This document shows, piece by piece, positions 1 through 8,390 of a stretch of 64,000 bases of DNA. A program made the translations under genes and the position numbers. Below the pieces are notes generated by a model. That model ran no database searches. It was given only the letters and a program-made list of their open reading frames with translations, and was not told the origin of the DNA. Position 1 is the first letter of the stretch. Every line of letters starts with the position of its first letter. The stretch comes from Romboutsia lituseburensis (GTDB lineage: Bacteria; Bacillota; Clostridia; Peptostreptococcales; Peptostreptococcaceae). The stretch lies in NCBI RefSeq assembly GCF_024723825.1, contig NZ_JANQBQ010000001.1, forward strand, positions 1,302,001 through 1,366,000. Direction: 5' to 3'.

Positions 1-560
1 ATTTTACTTTATACCATCCATTAGAACTTTCTAATATTTCTACTTTATCCCCTTTTGATGCTTTTGTTATTATAGAATAACTTGTACTTGGTCCGCTTCT
101 TATATTTAATGAACTTGTTGTTATTACTCCTTCTTTTCCTGTTGATGGTGTATCTGGATTAACAGGTATTTCCTGATCTGTTTGTCCCGAATCTCCATCT
201 AAACTTATATAAGAACCACTTCCCCATCCTACTTGTCCATTTGATAATTTCACTTTATACCATCCATTATAGCTTTCTAATATCTCTACTTTATCCCCTT
301 TATACGCCTTTGTTACTACAGAATAACTTGTACTTGGTCCACTTCTTATGTTTAATGAACTTGTTGTTATTGTAGCCTTTTTACCTGTTGATGGTGTTTC
401 AGGAGTTACTGATCCCGAATTTCCATCTACGCTTATATAAGATCCACTTCCCCATCCTATACTTCCATTTGACAATTTCACTTTATGCCATCCATTAGAG
501 CTTTCTAATATTTCTACTTTATCCCCTTTATACGCCTTTGTTACTACAGAGTAACTTGTA
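1..560. repeat. Tandem SH3b-coding repeat units
   Basis: The blocks encoding the SH3 modules recur at positions 1, 247 and 475 (spacings 246 and 228 bases) and are almost identical at the DNA level over about 60 bases, including synonymous positions. This suggests recent duplication or gene conversion. The different spacing comes from the length of the Pro/Ser/Thr linker between modules. Confidence 0.75.
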
Positions 561-694
561 CTCGGGCCACTCCTTATGTTTAAAGCACTTACTGTTATAA
601 TACCTTGACTTTCATTTGCAAATGAATCTGTTGATGCCATTGCAAATCCTATTGTAGTAGCACAAAGTGCTACTGCTATCTTTTTATCTACCAT
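1..694 (-). CDS. Secreted SH3b-repeat protein (3' end beyond window)
   Basis: Reading leftward from ATG at 692-694 the frame stays open to base 1, so only the first 231 codons are visible. The first ~26 residues form a signal peptide (basic MVDKK, hydrophobic core, ASTDSFA cleavage region). Three bacterial SH3 (SH3_3/YgiM-like) modules follow, each with the LNIRSGPSTSYS opening, a GDKVEILES strand and an NGWYKVK strand, joined by short Ser/Thr/Pro linkers. Such modules usually bind peptidoglycan, and a catalytic domain (amidase, NlpC/P60 or glucosaminidase) often follows, but none is visible here. An AGAGGAG ribosome site precedes the start. SH3b family is certain; the enzymatic role is unknown. 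Confidence 0.85.
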   Translation of the reverse strand, partial: MVDKKIAVALCATTIGFAMASTDSFANESQGIITVSALNIRSGPSTSYSVVTKAYKGDKVEILESSNGWHKVKLSNGSIGWGSGSYISVDGNSGSVTPETPSTGKKATITTSSLNIRSGPSTSYSVVTKAYKGDKVEILESYNGWYKVKLSNGQVGWGSGSYISLDGDSGQTDQEIPVNPDTPSTGKEGVITTSSLNIRSGPSTSYSIITKASKGDKVEILESSNGWYKVK

Positions 695-729
695 AAAACA
701 ATCTCCTCTTTAAATCTTTATTTCTTTAC

Positions 730-758
730 AATATATATTTTAAATCCTAAATGTTCAA
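730..758 (-). promoter_or_regulatory. Sigma-A type promoter for the SH3 protein
   Basis: On the minus strand TTGAAC (758-753) is separated by 17 bases from TATATT (735-730), about 35 bases upstream of the SH3-protein start. The match to -35/-10 consensus and position is good. The rest of 695-1030 holds no gene I believe in: it is T-rich, with runs of TTTTTTACA-like sequence. Confidence 0.55.
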
Positions 759-1030
759 GGTTATCCTTACTTCTATTATATACGTTAATTTATCTTTTGT
801 TATATTTTTTTTACATTTATATACTTTTTTTACATTTTTGTTTATATTTATATATAGGGGTAATAAGTTTTTGTTTATTTTCTTATTAATTACCAAATTT
901 CCTAAATAAAAGTTTGCCATTTTTATATTAGTACGTATGTCCAAATCTAAATCAAATAAGTTTTATTTTGAATTTTATGGACAAACTAATAAAAAGAATA
1001 ATTTTAATTACATTTAAGGAGGACACAAAG

Positions 1031-2641
1031 TTGAACATAGCAATAAGCCTTATCGGAGGTCTTGGACTTTTCCTTTATGGAATGAATCTTATGGGAGAAG
1101 GTCTTCAAAAATCCGCGGGAGATAAATTAAAAAAAATTATAGAACTTCTTACAAGTAATGTTCTTATGGGAGTTTTAGTCGGTGTTGTAGTTACTGGTAT
1201 TATCCAAAGTTCTAGTGCTACTACTGTTATGGTTGTTGGATTTGTAAATGCAGGAATAATGAGTTTACCTCAAGCAATAGGAGTTATAATGGGTGCTAAT
1301 ATAGGTACTACAGTAACTGCTCAGCTTGTATCTTTTAACTTAGAAGGTCTTGCCCCTGTTGCTCTTGGAGTAGGTATTATCATTTTTTTATTTTCATCAA
1401 AAGAAAAAAATAAGCATCTAGCAGAGATTTTAATTGGTTTTGGTATACTATTTACTGGTATGGAATTTATGAAAGATGCTGTAAAGCCTTTAGCTGATTT
1501 ACCTCAGTTTAGAGATGCTTTACTATACTTTGGAGCTCATCCTATTTTAGGAATACTTGCTGGTTTTTTAATAACAGGTATAGTTCAAAGTTCAAGTGCT
1601 TCTATGGGTATGCTAATTGCCTTAGCTTCTGAAGGTTTGTTACCTTTAACATCCGCACTTCCTATACTTTATGGGGACAATATAGGTACATGCGTTACTT
1701 CTTTATTATCTAGTATAGGAGCAAGTAGAAATGCTAAAAGAGCAGCTATAATGCATTTAACTTTCAACGTTATAGGAACTATTATATTTATGCTTATTTT
1801 AAATATTCCTATACAAGCTATAGTTACTAAAATAGATCCAAATGATGCTGCTAGACAAATAGCTAATGCTCATACATTATTCAATTTAATAAATGTTATA
1901 ATACTTTTACCATTCTCTAAATTTATAGTAAAAATTGCTATGCTTTTAGTACCAGAAAAATCAACCGAAAAAGAAAGTACAAGTAATACTAAATTCTTAG
2001 ATGAAAGAATGTTAGAAACTCCATCTATAGCTCTTGGCAATACTGTTAAAGAAGTACTTAGAATGGGTAATAAAGCAGCAACTGCGTTAGATTATTCTTT
2101 AAAAGGACTTATAAATAAAGATGCTCAATTAGTAAAGAATACATTTGAAACTGAAAATATAGTTAATAAACTTCAAAAAGATTTATTAAATTATCTTTTA
2201 AAATTATCAAAATCTCCTCTAAATGATGATGAAAGAGTAAAAACAGATTTATTGTTCCACACAGTAAATGACATTGAAAGGGTTTCTGATCATGCAGAAA
2301 ATATAGCAGAAATAGCTCAAAATCTTATAGATGGAAATTTAAAATTCTCAAAAAATGCAGTTGATGAGATAACAGATATATATGAAAAAGCCTTAGCTAA
2401 TTTTAAAAATTCATTAATAGCATTGGATAAAGGTGATTTAGATTTAGCTCGTAAGGTATTAGATTCTGAAAAAGAAGTAAATTACTTAGAAAAATTATTT
2501 AGGAAATCACATATGGACAGATTAAGTGAGAATTCATGCTCTTTAGATTCAGGAGTATTATATTTAGATTTACTTTCAAATCTAGAAAGAGTTTCTGATC
2601 ACGCTTCTAATATAGCAAAACAAGTATTAAAAATAAAATAA
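1031..2641 (+). CDS. Na/Pi-cotransporter family protein with PhoU-like C-terminus
   Basis: Inner-membrane sodium-dependent phosphate transporter of the NptA/YjbB (PNaS) family. The two inverted transport repeats each carry the signature QSSSA (GIIQSSSATTVM and GIVQSSSASMGM), and the last ~200 residues are a charged helical PhoU-like domain with the paired ERVSDHAENIA and ERVSDHASNIA motifs. I place the start at TTG 1031 because AAGGAGG lies 8 bases upstream at 1016-1022. A longer frame from TTG 968 would put that ribosome site inside the coding region and adds an untypical N-terminus. Length is then 536 residues, normal for the family. It may import or export phosphate; no pst or pho genes are nearby. 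Confidence 0.88.
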   Translation: MNIAISLIGGLGLFLYGMNLMGEGLQKSAGDKLKKIIELLTSNVLMGVLVGVVVTGIIQSSSATTVMVVGFVNAGIMSLPQAIGVIMGANIGTTVTAQLVSFNLEGLAPVALGVGIIIFLFSSKEKNKHLAEILIGFGILFTGMEFMKDAVKPLADLPQFRDALLYFGAHPILGILAGFLITGIVQSSSASMGMLIALASEGLLPLTSALPILYGDNIGTCVTSLLSSIGASRNAKRAAIMHLTFNVIGTIIFMLILNIPIQAIVTKIDPNDAARQIANAHTLFNLINVIILLPFSKFIVKIAMLLVPEKSTEKESTSNTKFLDERMLETPSIALGNTVKEVLRMGNKAATALDYSLKGLINKDAQLVKNTFETENIVNKLQKDLLNYLLKLSKSPLNDDERVKTDLLFHTVNDIERVSDHAENIAEIAQNLIDGNLKFSKNAVDEITDIYEKALANFKNSLIALDKGDLDLARKVLDSEKEVNYLEKLFRKSHMDRLSENSCSLDSGVLYLDLLSNLERVSDHASNIAKQVLKIK

Positions 2642-2651
2642 ACACTAAACT

Positions 2652-2685
2652 AAAAAGAGTATTAAATTTTTTAATACTCTTTTTA
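2652..2685 (+). terminator. Terminator after the Na/Pi cotransporter
   Basis: AAAAAGAGTATT pairs with AATACTCTTTTT around a short A/T loop, ending in a T run, 10 bases past the stop. The A run on the other side lets it also stop the convergent gene. Confidence 0.8.
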
Positions 2686-2717
2686 ATATAATTTATTGTA
2701 TGAACTACTTAAAATTA

Positions 2718-2993
2718 TTAATCTATTATTATTTTTATAATATCTCCATTACTTCTTTCTAAACGTGCAATTTCTCCATTTAAATTATAGTTAAATGCAT
2801 TAACAATTAATGTTAATAACTTTTCACTATCAATTATATCATCTTCATTGTTAAATATATCTAATGCATTATTTTGAATAAGTTTTTTCACAAATGCTAT
2901 AGGTAGCTTTATATGTACTTTATCACCTTTATGAGATAGTATTCTTATTCTAAATAATTTTTCTTCAGGCCCTCTATTTAGTTGCTTTACCAT
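2718..2993 (-). CDS. Conserved hypothetical protein, YvlB C-terminal-like
   Basis: A 91-residue soluble protein of unknown function. The pattern of a KVHIKLPIAFVKKLI segment followed by a short acidic stretch and a closing NGDIIKIIID strand resembles the C-terminal part of YvlB/SHOCT-like cell-envelope stress proteins, where a similar 'kinLPv...GdkVeIyve' module occurs. This is a pattern resemblance only. TTTAGGAGGG precedes the ATG. It is transcribed alone, convergent with the phosphate transporter. Confidence 0.6.
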   Translation of the reverse strand: MVKQLNRGPEEKLFRIRILSHKGDKVHIKLPIAFVKKLIQNNALDIFNNEDDIIDSEKLLTLIVNAFNYNLNGEIARLERSNGDIIKIIID

Positions 2994-3215
2994 GTTTCCC
3001 TCCTAAATATAATTTATATAAAGTATTTCTAATTTTTATTTAAGTAAATATTTTTTATTTAAATTCATAATGTACCTTTATATTGATTTATATTCTAACT
3101 GATATATTTTTTATGACTAAATATTAATATTTAATGCTTATTTTTTTGTAAAGCTAATCATTTTATGATAAAATCATTATTTGAAGGTAATCTTATTTTG
3201 AGGAGATGAACATTA

Positions 3216-3959
3216 TTGTTAAATTATATAAAGTTTGCAACTTATCAATTTATAGGTTTTTCTTTGGCTATGCCTAAACTTATTAAGTTTAAAAAATCTC
3301 CAGAAAAATTTTCATCTATAGAAAAATTTTCTGTTCTTAATAATCAAGCAAAGAAATCTCTTGATTTTATAAATATAAAATTAACAGTCTTGGGAAAAGA
3401 TAAAATTCCTAAAGAACCAGTTTTATTTGTTATGAATCATGCAAGTATGCTAGACAGCTTTATACTTATGGCTAGTGTTGATAGGCCTATAGGATGTTTA
3501 ATAGCAGATGAACCTATATGGAAAAACATGCCTATAATAAAAGATTGGGCAAATATTATAAAGTGTATATATATAAATAGATCTAATAACAGAGAGGGCA
3601 TAAAAAGTATATTAGAAGCATCTAAAAATATACTTTCAGGTCATAGCATGGCTGTTTTCCCTGAGGGTGATTTAACTTGGATAAAAGACCCTAATGCAAT
3701 AGTCTCAGACTTTAGAAATGGTGCACTTAAAATAGCTTATAAAGCAAATTGTCCTATTGTTCCTTTAGTTATAAAAAATTCAAGAGATATATATGAAGGA
3801 TTTGAGCCAATAGGAAAAATACACTCTCATCCAGTAGAGGTAGAATTTTTAGATCCTATATATGACCACATAAAAAATTCTAAATTAAAGTCAACTCATT
3901 TATCTAACGATATAAAAAATAAAATGATTGATAAAATAAAAGATTTTAGAAATAAATAA
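3216..3959 (+). CDS. 1-acyl-sn-glycerol-3-phosphate acyltransferase family (PlsC-like)
   Basis: Membrane-associated acyltransferase that adds the second acyl chain to lysophosphatidic acid. The catalytic HX4D box is seen as NHASMLD (about residue 74), followed by a YINRSNNREG block and the acyl-acceptor motif FPEGDLTW in place of the common FPEGTRS. Length 247 fits the family. The start is TTG 3216 behind a GAGGAG site; a nearby ATG at 3206 is in another frame and soon stops. The gene is monocistronic and ends in a bidirectional terminator. Confidence 0.85.
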   Translation: MLNYIKFATYQFIGFSLAMPKLIKFKKSPEKFSSIEKFSVLNNQAKKSLDFINIKLTVLGKDKIPKEPVLFVMNHASMLDSFILMASVDRPIGCLIADEPIWKNMPIIKDWANIIKCIYINRSNNREGIKSILEASKNILSGHSMAVFPEGDLTWIKDPNAIVSDFRNGALKIAYKANCPIVPLVIKNSRDIYEGFEPIGKIHSHPVEVEFLDPIYDHIKNSKLKSTHLSNDIKNKMIDKIKDFRNK

Positions 3960-3982
3960 AAGTATGGATTTTACCATACTTT
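3959..3982. terminator. Bidirectional terminator
   Basis: AAAGTATGG pairs with CCATACTTT around a 6-base loop, with T runs on both strands. It lies between the converging acyltransferase and molybdenum cofactor operon. Confidence 0.75.
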
Positions 3983-4416
3983 TATTTTAATACTTCAATA
4001 TTATCATTTACTTTAATATATCCTTCTTTTATTACTTTTACAAAAATACCCTCTCTAGGCATTACACATTCACCTGTAGTTTTTTTTATTCCGCACCCCT
4101 TATGACATTTTTTTCCAATTTGAGTAACTTCAACTTCACATTCTCCAATTTTCAATCTAGATCCTACGGGTAATAAATATACTTCTATACCTTCTGTTGT
4201 TATATTCTCTGCAAAATCTCCAAATTTCAAATGATCAAATCCTTTTTGTCTCATCTTATCTATACTTTCATTTGCTAACATCGAAATCTGACGATGCCAA
4301 TTTCCAGCATGTGCATCATTAACAATTCCATAATTTAGTTTTATTTCAGCTTTATCTACAGGTATCTTTACAGTCCCTTTTTTTTCACTTATATTAATTG
4401 ATACTACTTTCGCCAT
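3982..4416 (-). CDS. MOSC domain protein
   Basis: A stand-alone MOSC (MoCo sulfurase C-terminal) domain of 144 residues. MOSC proteins bind molybdenum cofactor and deliver or exchange its terminal sulfur through a conserved Cys. Here a Cys-rich block GKKCHKGCGIKKTTGEC occupies the usual place, after the MLANESIDKM and FGDFAENITTEG segments typical of small clostridial MOSC proteins. It is the last gene of the operon running leftward from yqeB, 15 bases after moaC, with an AGGGAG site. In this setting it may help sulfurate the cofactor of a selenium/molybdenum hydroxylase (inference). Confidence 0.85.
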   Translation of the reverse strand: MAKVVSINISEKKGTVKIPVDKAEIKLNYGIVNDAHAGNWHRQISMLANESIDKMRQKGFDHLKFGDFAENITTEGIEVYLLPVGSRLKIGECEVEVTQIGKKCHKGCGIKKTTGECVMPREGIFVKVIKEGYIKVNDNIEVLK

Positions 4417-4431
4417 TTTTTATCTCCCTAA

Positions 4432-4899
4432 CTAAAATTTAAACTCACCTGATTTTCCACCAGTTTTTTCTAGTAGATGAATATTTTCAATAATAATTCT
4501 TTTATCAATAGCTTTACACATATCATATATTGTAAGTGCAGCTATTGAACAAGCATTTAATGCTTCCATTTCTACACCTGTTTTGCCTAAAGATTTGCAT
4601 GTTGCAAATATTTTTATTTTCTTATTTTTATCATCTATTTTAAATTCTAAGTCGCAACCTACTAAGTTTATTTGATGACACATAGGTATATTAAGAGAGG
4701 TATTTTTAGCTCCCATAATTCCAGCTACCTGGGCTACAGATAATACATCGCCTTTTTTTACTTGACCATTTTTTACCTTTTCTATGACTTCTTCATTCAT
4801 ACTAATAGTTGCTACTGCTGTAGCTGTTCTACTCGTATCATCTTTTTTGCTTATATCTACCATCTTAGCATAACCTTTTTCATTTATATGAGTTAGCAT
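4432..4899 (-). CDS. moaC: Cyclic pyranopterin monophosphate synthase MoaC
   Basis: Second step of molybdopterin synthesis: it rearranges the 3',8-cyclo-GTP made by MoaA into cyclic pyranopterin monophosphate. Family hallmarks are MVDISKKD near the start, IPMCHQINL in the middle, GVEMEALNACSIAALTIYDM, and the closing EKTGGKSG. At 155 residues it is full length. Its ribosome site GGAGG is formed by the codons for the C-terminal Gly-Gly of MoaA, so the two genes are translationally tight: moaA stops one base before this ATG. Confidence 0.95.
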   Translation of the reverse strand: MLTHINEKGYAKMVDISKKDDTSRTATAVATISMNEEVIEKVKNGQVKKGDVLSVAQVAGIMGAKNTSLNIPMCHQINLVGCDLEFKIDDKNKKIKIFATCKSLGKTGVEMEALNACSIAALTIYDMCKAIDKRIIIENIHLLEKTGGKSGEFKF

Positions 4900-4900
4900 T

Positions 4901-5860
4901 TTAGCCTCCTATCTGATACATATTTCTACTTGTATCACTTTGTTGATTTTCATTTAGATGATGATTTTGTGGCTTATCTACTATATTATCCTTCATTATT
5001 TCTCTAAATATCATAGGTTTATTAAGATAAGGTTTTATATCTAACTCTTCCTTAGAATGTAAGCATAATTTTATAGTACCATTTGATGTAACCCTAATCC
5101 TATTACATGTACTACAAAACGAACAACTCATTGGTGTTATTACTCCAACCCTACCTTTTGCGCCTTTATATTTATAATATTGCGCTGCACTATTTTCTTC
5201 ATTATTAACCTTATACATCTCATCTATATTTTCTATCATTTCAAGTATATTGAAATAACCATGTTTATATAACTTATTTCCTTCACCTAACGGCATTAAC
5301 TCAATAAATCTAACATCTATTGGATATATACTTGTCATCATTATAAAATCTAATATTTCATCTTCATTAAAATCTTTTATAACTACACAATTAATTTTTA
5401 CTTTAAGCCCTACACTTAAACATTTATTTAGAGCCTTTATTACCTCTTTTAAATCTCCACCTCTGGTAACGCTTTTATATCTATATTCTTTTAATGAATC
5501 AACACTTATATTTACAGTCTTTAGCCCATTTTTATAAAGCTCATATGCAATATCACAAAGACCTATTGCATTAGTAGTTATCCCTATATTGTCAATTCCA
5601 CAGTCTTCATAAGTATATCTTATAATTTCAACGATATCTGGATGCAGTAAAGGTTCTCCACCTGTAAATCTAATCTTATTTATACCTAATTCAACAAGAC
5701 CTTTTATAATAAACTTATAATCATCCGTAGTTAATGATTCATTTATACCCTTTTGTTTAAATTGTGCATCTAACGGCATACAATAGACACATCTTAAATT
5801 ACATTTATCAGTTAATGAAATACGTGCATAATTTATATTTCTTCCAAATCTATCATTCAT
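4901..5860 (-). CDS. moaA: GTP 3',8-cyclase MoaA
   Basis: Radical SAM enzyme for the first step of molybdopterin synthesis. The N-terminal cluster motif is CNLRCVYC (Cys20, 24, 27), followed by the FTGGEPLLHPD region. The second, substrate-binding [4Fe-4S] site is present as CSFCSTCNRIRV with a further Cys in KLCLHS. The protein ends in Gly-Gly, as required in MoaA for activity. It has 319 residues, with AGAGGG upstream. It is flanked by mogA/moaB upstream and moaC downstream in the same transcription unit. Confidence 0.95.
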   Translation of the reverse strand: MNDRFGRNINYARISLTDKCNLRCVYCMPLDAQFKQKGINESLTTDDYKFIIKGLVELGINKIRFTGGEPLLHPDIVEIIRYTYEDCGIDNIGITTNAIGLCDIAYELYKNGLKTVNISVDSLKEYRYKSVTRGGDLKEVIKALNKCLSVGLKVKINCVVIKDFNEDEILDFIMMTSIYPIDVRFIELMPLGEGNKLYKHGYFNILEMIENIDEMYKVNNEENSAAQYYKYKGAKGRVGVITPMSCSFCSTCNRIRVTSNGTIKLCLHSKEELDIKPYLNKPMIFREIMKDNIVDKPQNHHLNENQQSDTSRNMYQIGG

Positions 5861-5908
5861 AACTAGCTACCCTCTTTACTTGCCTATTTTATATATAGTT
5901 ATTATATA

Positions 5909-6412
5909 CTATTTTTGACTATTCGTGGCACATTCCGTAGCTTGTCCTTTTAAAATTTCTATTCCATGATCTAATGCATCTATTACAAAGCTTAGGTTTT
6001 CAATTGCCCCTTTAGGACTCCCTGGTAAATTTATTATTAAAGAATTTTTTCTAATTCCACTAATCCCTCTACTTAAAATAGCTTTTTTAGTTATTTCACT
6101 AGATTTCATTCTCATATATTCGCTAATTCCTGGTATTTCTTTTTCTATAATTAATTTAGTAGCTTCTGGTGTTATATCTCTTTTAGAAAAACCTGTTCCT
6201 CCATTAGTTAATATTAAATCTGCTATTTCATTATCACAGATTTTTCTAAGCTCTTCTTGCAACATTTTACTGTCATCTTTTAATAATCTATAACTTACCA
6301 CCTTATATCTATTAGTTCCTTCAATATATTCTTTTATTTTAGGACCAGTTAAGTCTTCTCTTTGACCTTCATATCCTTTATCGCTAAGTGTTATTATTGC
6401 AACTGTAAACAT
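5909..6412 (-). CDS. MogA/MoaB family molybdopterin adenylyltransferase
   Basis: Adenylates molybdopterin before molybdate insertion. The MogA/MoaB fold is shown by LTNGGTGFSKRDITPEAT and INLPGSPKGAIENL. I choose ATG 6412 because AAAGGAGA sits 7 bases upstream; an in-frame TTG at 6418 touches that site and would be too close. This gives 167 residues. Orthology to MogA rather than MoaB cannot be settled by eye. It is the third gene of the molybdenum operon, about 25 bases after xdhC. Confidence 0.9.
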   Translation of the reverse strand: MFTVAIITLSDKGYEGQREDLTGPKIKEYIEGTNRYKVVSYRLLKDDSKMLQEELRKICDNEIADLILTNGGTGFSKRDITPEATKLIIEKEIPGISEYMRMKSSEITKKAILSRGISGIRKNSLIINLPGSPKGAIENLSFVIDALDHGIEILKGQATECATNSQK

Positions 6413-6437
6413 AATCAATCTCCTTTTTTAACTTCAT

Positions 6438-7247
6438 CTATCTTTTTAATTTTTTGTCTTTTCTATGAGATAAATCTCCATTATTTTTAACTAATAATAG
6501 CTCTGCTATTATACCAAAAGCTATCTCATTCACTTCATTTGAACATATATTAAGCCCTACTGGTGCGTATACTTTATTTAATTTAGCTGAACTTATGTTT
6601 TCTTTAGCTAAATCATCTTTTATTTTTTCCCATTTTTTATTGCTTCCAATCATACCTATATATGGAGGATCATTTTTTATAATCTCTCTTAAAGCTTCTA
6701 AATCTTTCTCATATCCTCTAGTTGCTATTATTACATATGTATTGTTATCTATATTTAGCTTACTTAAAATATTTTTTATATCTCCAGAATATATCTCATT
6801 TGCAAATTTAAATCTCTCTTCATTTGCAAACTCTTCTCTATCATCAACTATTATAGTATAAAAATCCAAAGTTCTTGATACATTGTATAAGTTAATTCCA
6901 ACATGCCCAGCTCCAACTATCAGCAACTTAGGCTTAGGCTTAAATACTTTTATATATCCAGTAACACTACCACCACACTGCATAGGTGTATCTTCCGACT
7001 TTTCATTTAATGAATGTTTGAATAGACTATCATTTTCATTTTCTAAACACTCTTTGCATTTATTTATGATCTCATACTCTAATATTCCTCCACCAACAGT
7101 TCCAATTATACTTCCATCTTTAAAATATGCAAGTGTTGCTCCTGCTTTTCCAGGACTTGAACCTTTAACCTCTGTAAGCATTGCAAAAGCAACTTTATTT
7201 CCATTTTTAACTTCATTGTTTATTTTATCTAATATTTCACTGTGCAT
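6438..7247 (-). CDS. XdhC/CoxI family molybdenum hydroxylase maturation factor
   Basis: XdhC-type proteins bind molybdenum cofactor and insert the sulfurated form into xanthine dehydrogenase-like enzymes. Seen here: GSSPGKAGATLAYFKDG and TVGGGILE in the XdhC N-domain, then LLIVGAGHVGINLY, a Rossmann motif of the C-domain, and VYAPVGLNICS near the end. ATG 7247 is preferred: GGAGG lies 6 bases upstream, while an in-frame TTG at 7253 directly abuts it. The protein is 269 residues. Location between yqeB and mogA matches clusters for selenium-dependent molybdenum hydroxylases. Confidence 0.88.
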   Translation of the reverse strand: MHSEILDKINNEVKNGNKVAFAMLTEVKGSSPGKAGATLAYFKDGSIIGTVGGGILEYEIINKCKECLENENDSLFKHSLNEKSEDTPMQCGGSVTGYIKVFKPKPKLLIVGAGHVGINLYNVSRTLDFYTIIVDDREEFANEERFKFANEIYSGDIKNILSKLNIDNNTYVIIATRGYEKDLEALREIIKNDPPYIGMIGSNKKWEKIKDDLAKENISSAKLNKVYAPVGLNICSNEVNEIAFGIIAELLLVKNNGDLSHRKDKKLKR

Positions 7248-7278
7248 CTGCAACCTCCAACTTAAATTAATTACTTTT

Positions 7279-8097
7279 TTATATATTTCCTGTGTTTATA
7301 TACTTTACTACAGTTTCTAATACACTACCTGCTATACATCTTGCCTTATCTGATATCGTATAACAATTTTTTACTTCATCTATTCTTGGATCTATATCTA
7401 AAATTTTAAGCCTACTTACTATATTAGACTTATTTCTTATAATTCCTCTTAATACTCCCGAAATACTAGCTTTTACTTCATGGATTTTCTGATTTTCATC
7501 TACTATTTGCGCAAGAATTTGACCCTTTTCTACCTTATCCCCAATTTCTGCTATGGTATTAATTATTCCACTCGCACTTGAATAACCTACTCTCTCTTTT
7601 CCAATTCCATTTATATTACCTGGTGTTCCTGTATTTTTTAATGCATATCCTTCTTTTATTATTTTACCTAAATTATGTCCTCTAATTGTTTCAATAACTA
7701 TATCCACATCTTTCCCTGCAAAAAATCCTGGGCCTAGTCCTATTGTTAAAGGAGCCATATTTTTATTAGTTCCTAGATTTTTTTTTGCTAGTATTGCATC
7801 TATAACTACTTTGGGCTTTATTTGCTTTATATAATCTCCATTCGGATCCACTACTAAAGCTACCTTATCTTCATTCAACACAGAATATATGTCATCTAAA
7901 TTTTCACATAACTTACAAATAACATTATCTATTTCAACTTCACTTTCATATATAGCTTCACAAAATGAAACTTTTCTTCTTATCGCTAAAGGTTTTTCAA
8001 CTTCTAATGCTACTACATCAAATCCACAATTGCTTAATTTGTGTATAACACCACTAGCTAAGTCACCAGCTCCTCTTACTACTATTATATTTTCCAT
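7279..8097 (-). CDS. yqeB: EF2563/YqeB family selenium-dependent molybdenum hydroxylase protein
   Basis: Member of the YqeB (EF2563) family, found almost only with genes for selenium-dependent molybdenum hydroxylases. The N-terminus has a Rossmann-like VVRGAGDLASGVIHKL, then RRKVSFCEAIY, a GLGPGFFAGKDVDIVIET block, and a biotinyl/lipoyl-like C-terminal half (GDKVEKGQILAQI). Its biochemical role is not firmly known. The start at ATG 8097 follows GGAGG by 5 bases; a longer in-frame TTG lies on the wrong side of that site. It is the first gene of the operon; a -10-like TATAAT lies at 8147-8142 on this strand without a clear -35. Confidence 0.85.
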   Translation of the reverse strand: MENIIVVRGAGDLASGVIHKLSNCGFDVVALEVEKPLAIRRKVSFCEAIYESEVEIDNVICKLCENLDDIYSVLNEDKVALVVDPNGDYIKQIKPKVVIDAILAKKNLGTNKNMAPLTIGLGPGFFAGKDVDIVIETIRGHNLGKIIKEGYALKNTGTPGNINGIGKERVGYSSASGIINTIAEIGDKVEKGQILAQIVDENQKIHEVKASISGVLRGIIRNKSNIVSRLKILDIDPRIDEVKNCYTISDKARCIAGSVLETVVKYINTGNI

Positions 8098-8191
8098 CAG
8101 TACCTCCAAACTTTATAATACTTTTTTCAATATATATTAGTATTATACGATACATTTATTTTTTTTCATATAAAATAATTCGTAATTATCA

Positions 8192-8233
8192 AAAAACAGT
8201 GTATCTAGTATTTTTTCTAGATACACTGTTTTT
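8192..8233. terminator. Strong bidirectional terminator
   Basis: A perfect 17-bp stem (AAAAACAGTGTATCTAG and its complement) with an 8-base T-rich loop, flanked by A and T runs. It ends transcription of the small membrane protein gene and insulates the yqeB operon downstream. Confidence 0.85.
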
Positions 8234-8234
8234 A

Positions 8235-8390
8235 TTAGTAGTTTTTATATTTATCCCAATCTTCTTTTTTCTTTTCTTTTTTTCTTTCAATTATTTTAAC
8301 TACAAGAAGCACTATACTTCCTAAAGCTAATAACCCTGGAACTAATACTCCTAAGATAATAGCTATAATTAACCCTGCGCTAATTTTCAT
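8235..8390 (-). CDS. Small membrane protein, 51 residues
   Basis: A short gene found by translating the gap. ATG 8390 overlaps the end of the upstream ybjQ-like gene by 11 bases and is preceded by GAAGG. The product has one strong hydrophobic helix (AGLIIAIILGVLVPGLLALG, running on into VLLVV) followed by a very basic/charged tail ERKKEKKKEDWDKYKNY. A single-pass protein with its charged tail in the cytoplasm is likely. It ends just before the 17-bp terminator stem. Overlap and good composition make it a credible coupled gene; function is unknown. Confidence 0.7.
   Translation of the reverse strand: MKISAGLIIAIILGVLVPGLLALGSIVLLVVKIIERKKEKKKEDWDKYKNY

Noticed and set aside
747-944. Minus-strand open frame upstream of the Na/Pi cotransporter
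   Set aside because: Low-complexity Lys/Asn/Ile translation of AT-rich intergenic DNA, no ribosome site, and it contains the SH3-gene promoter.
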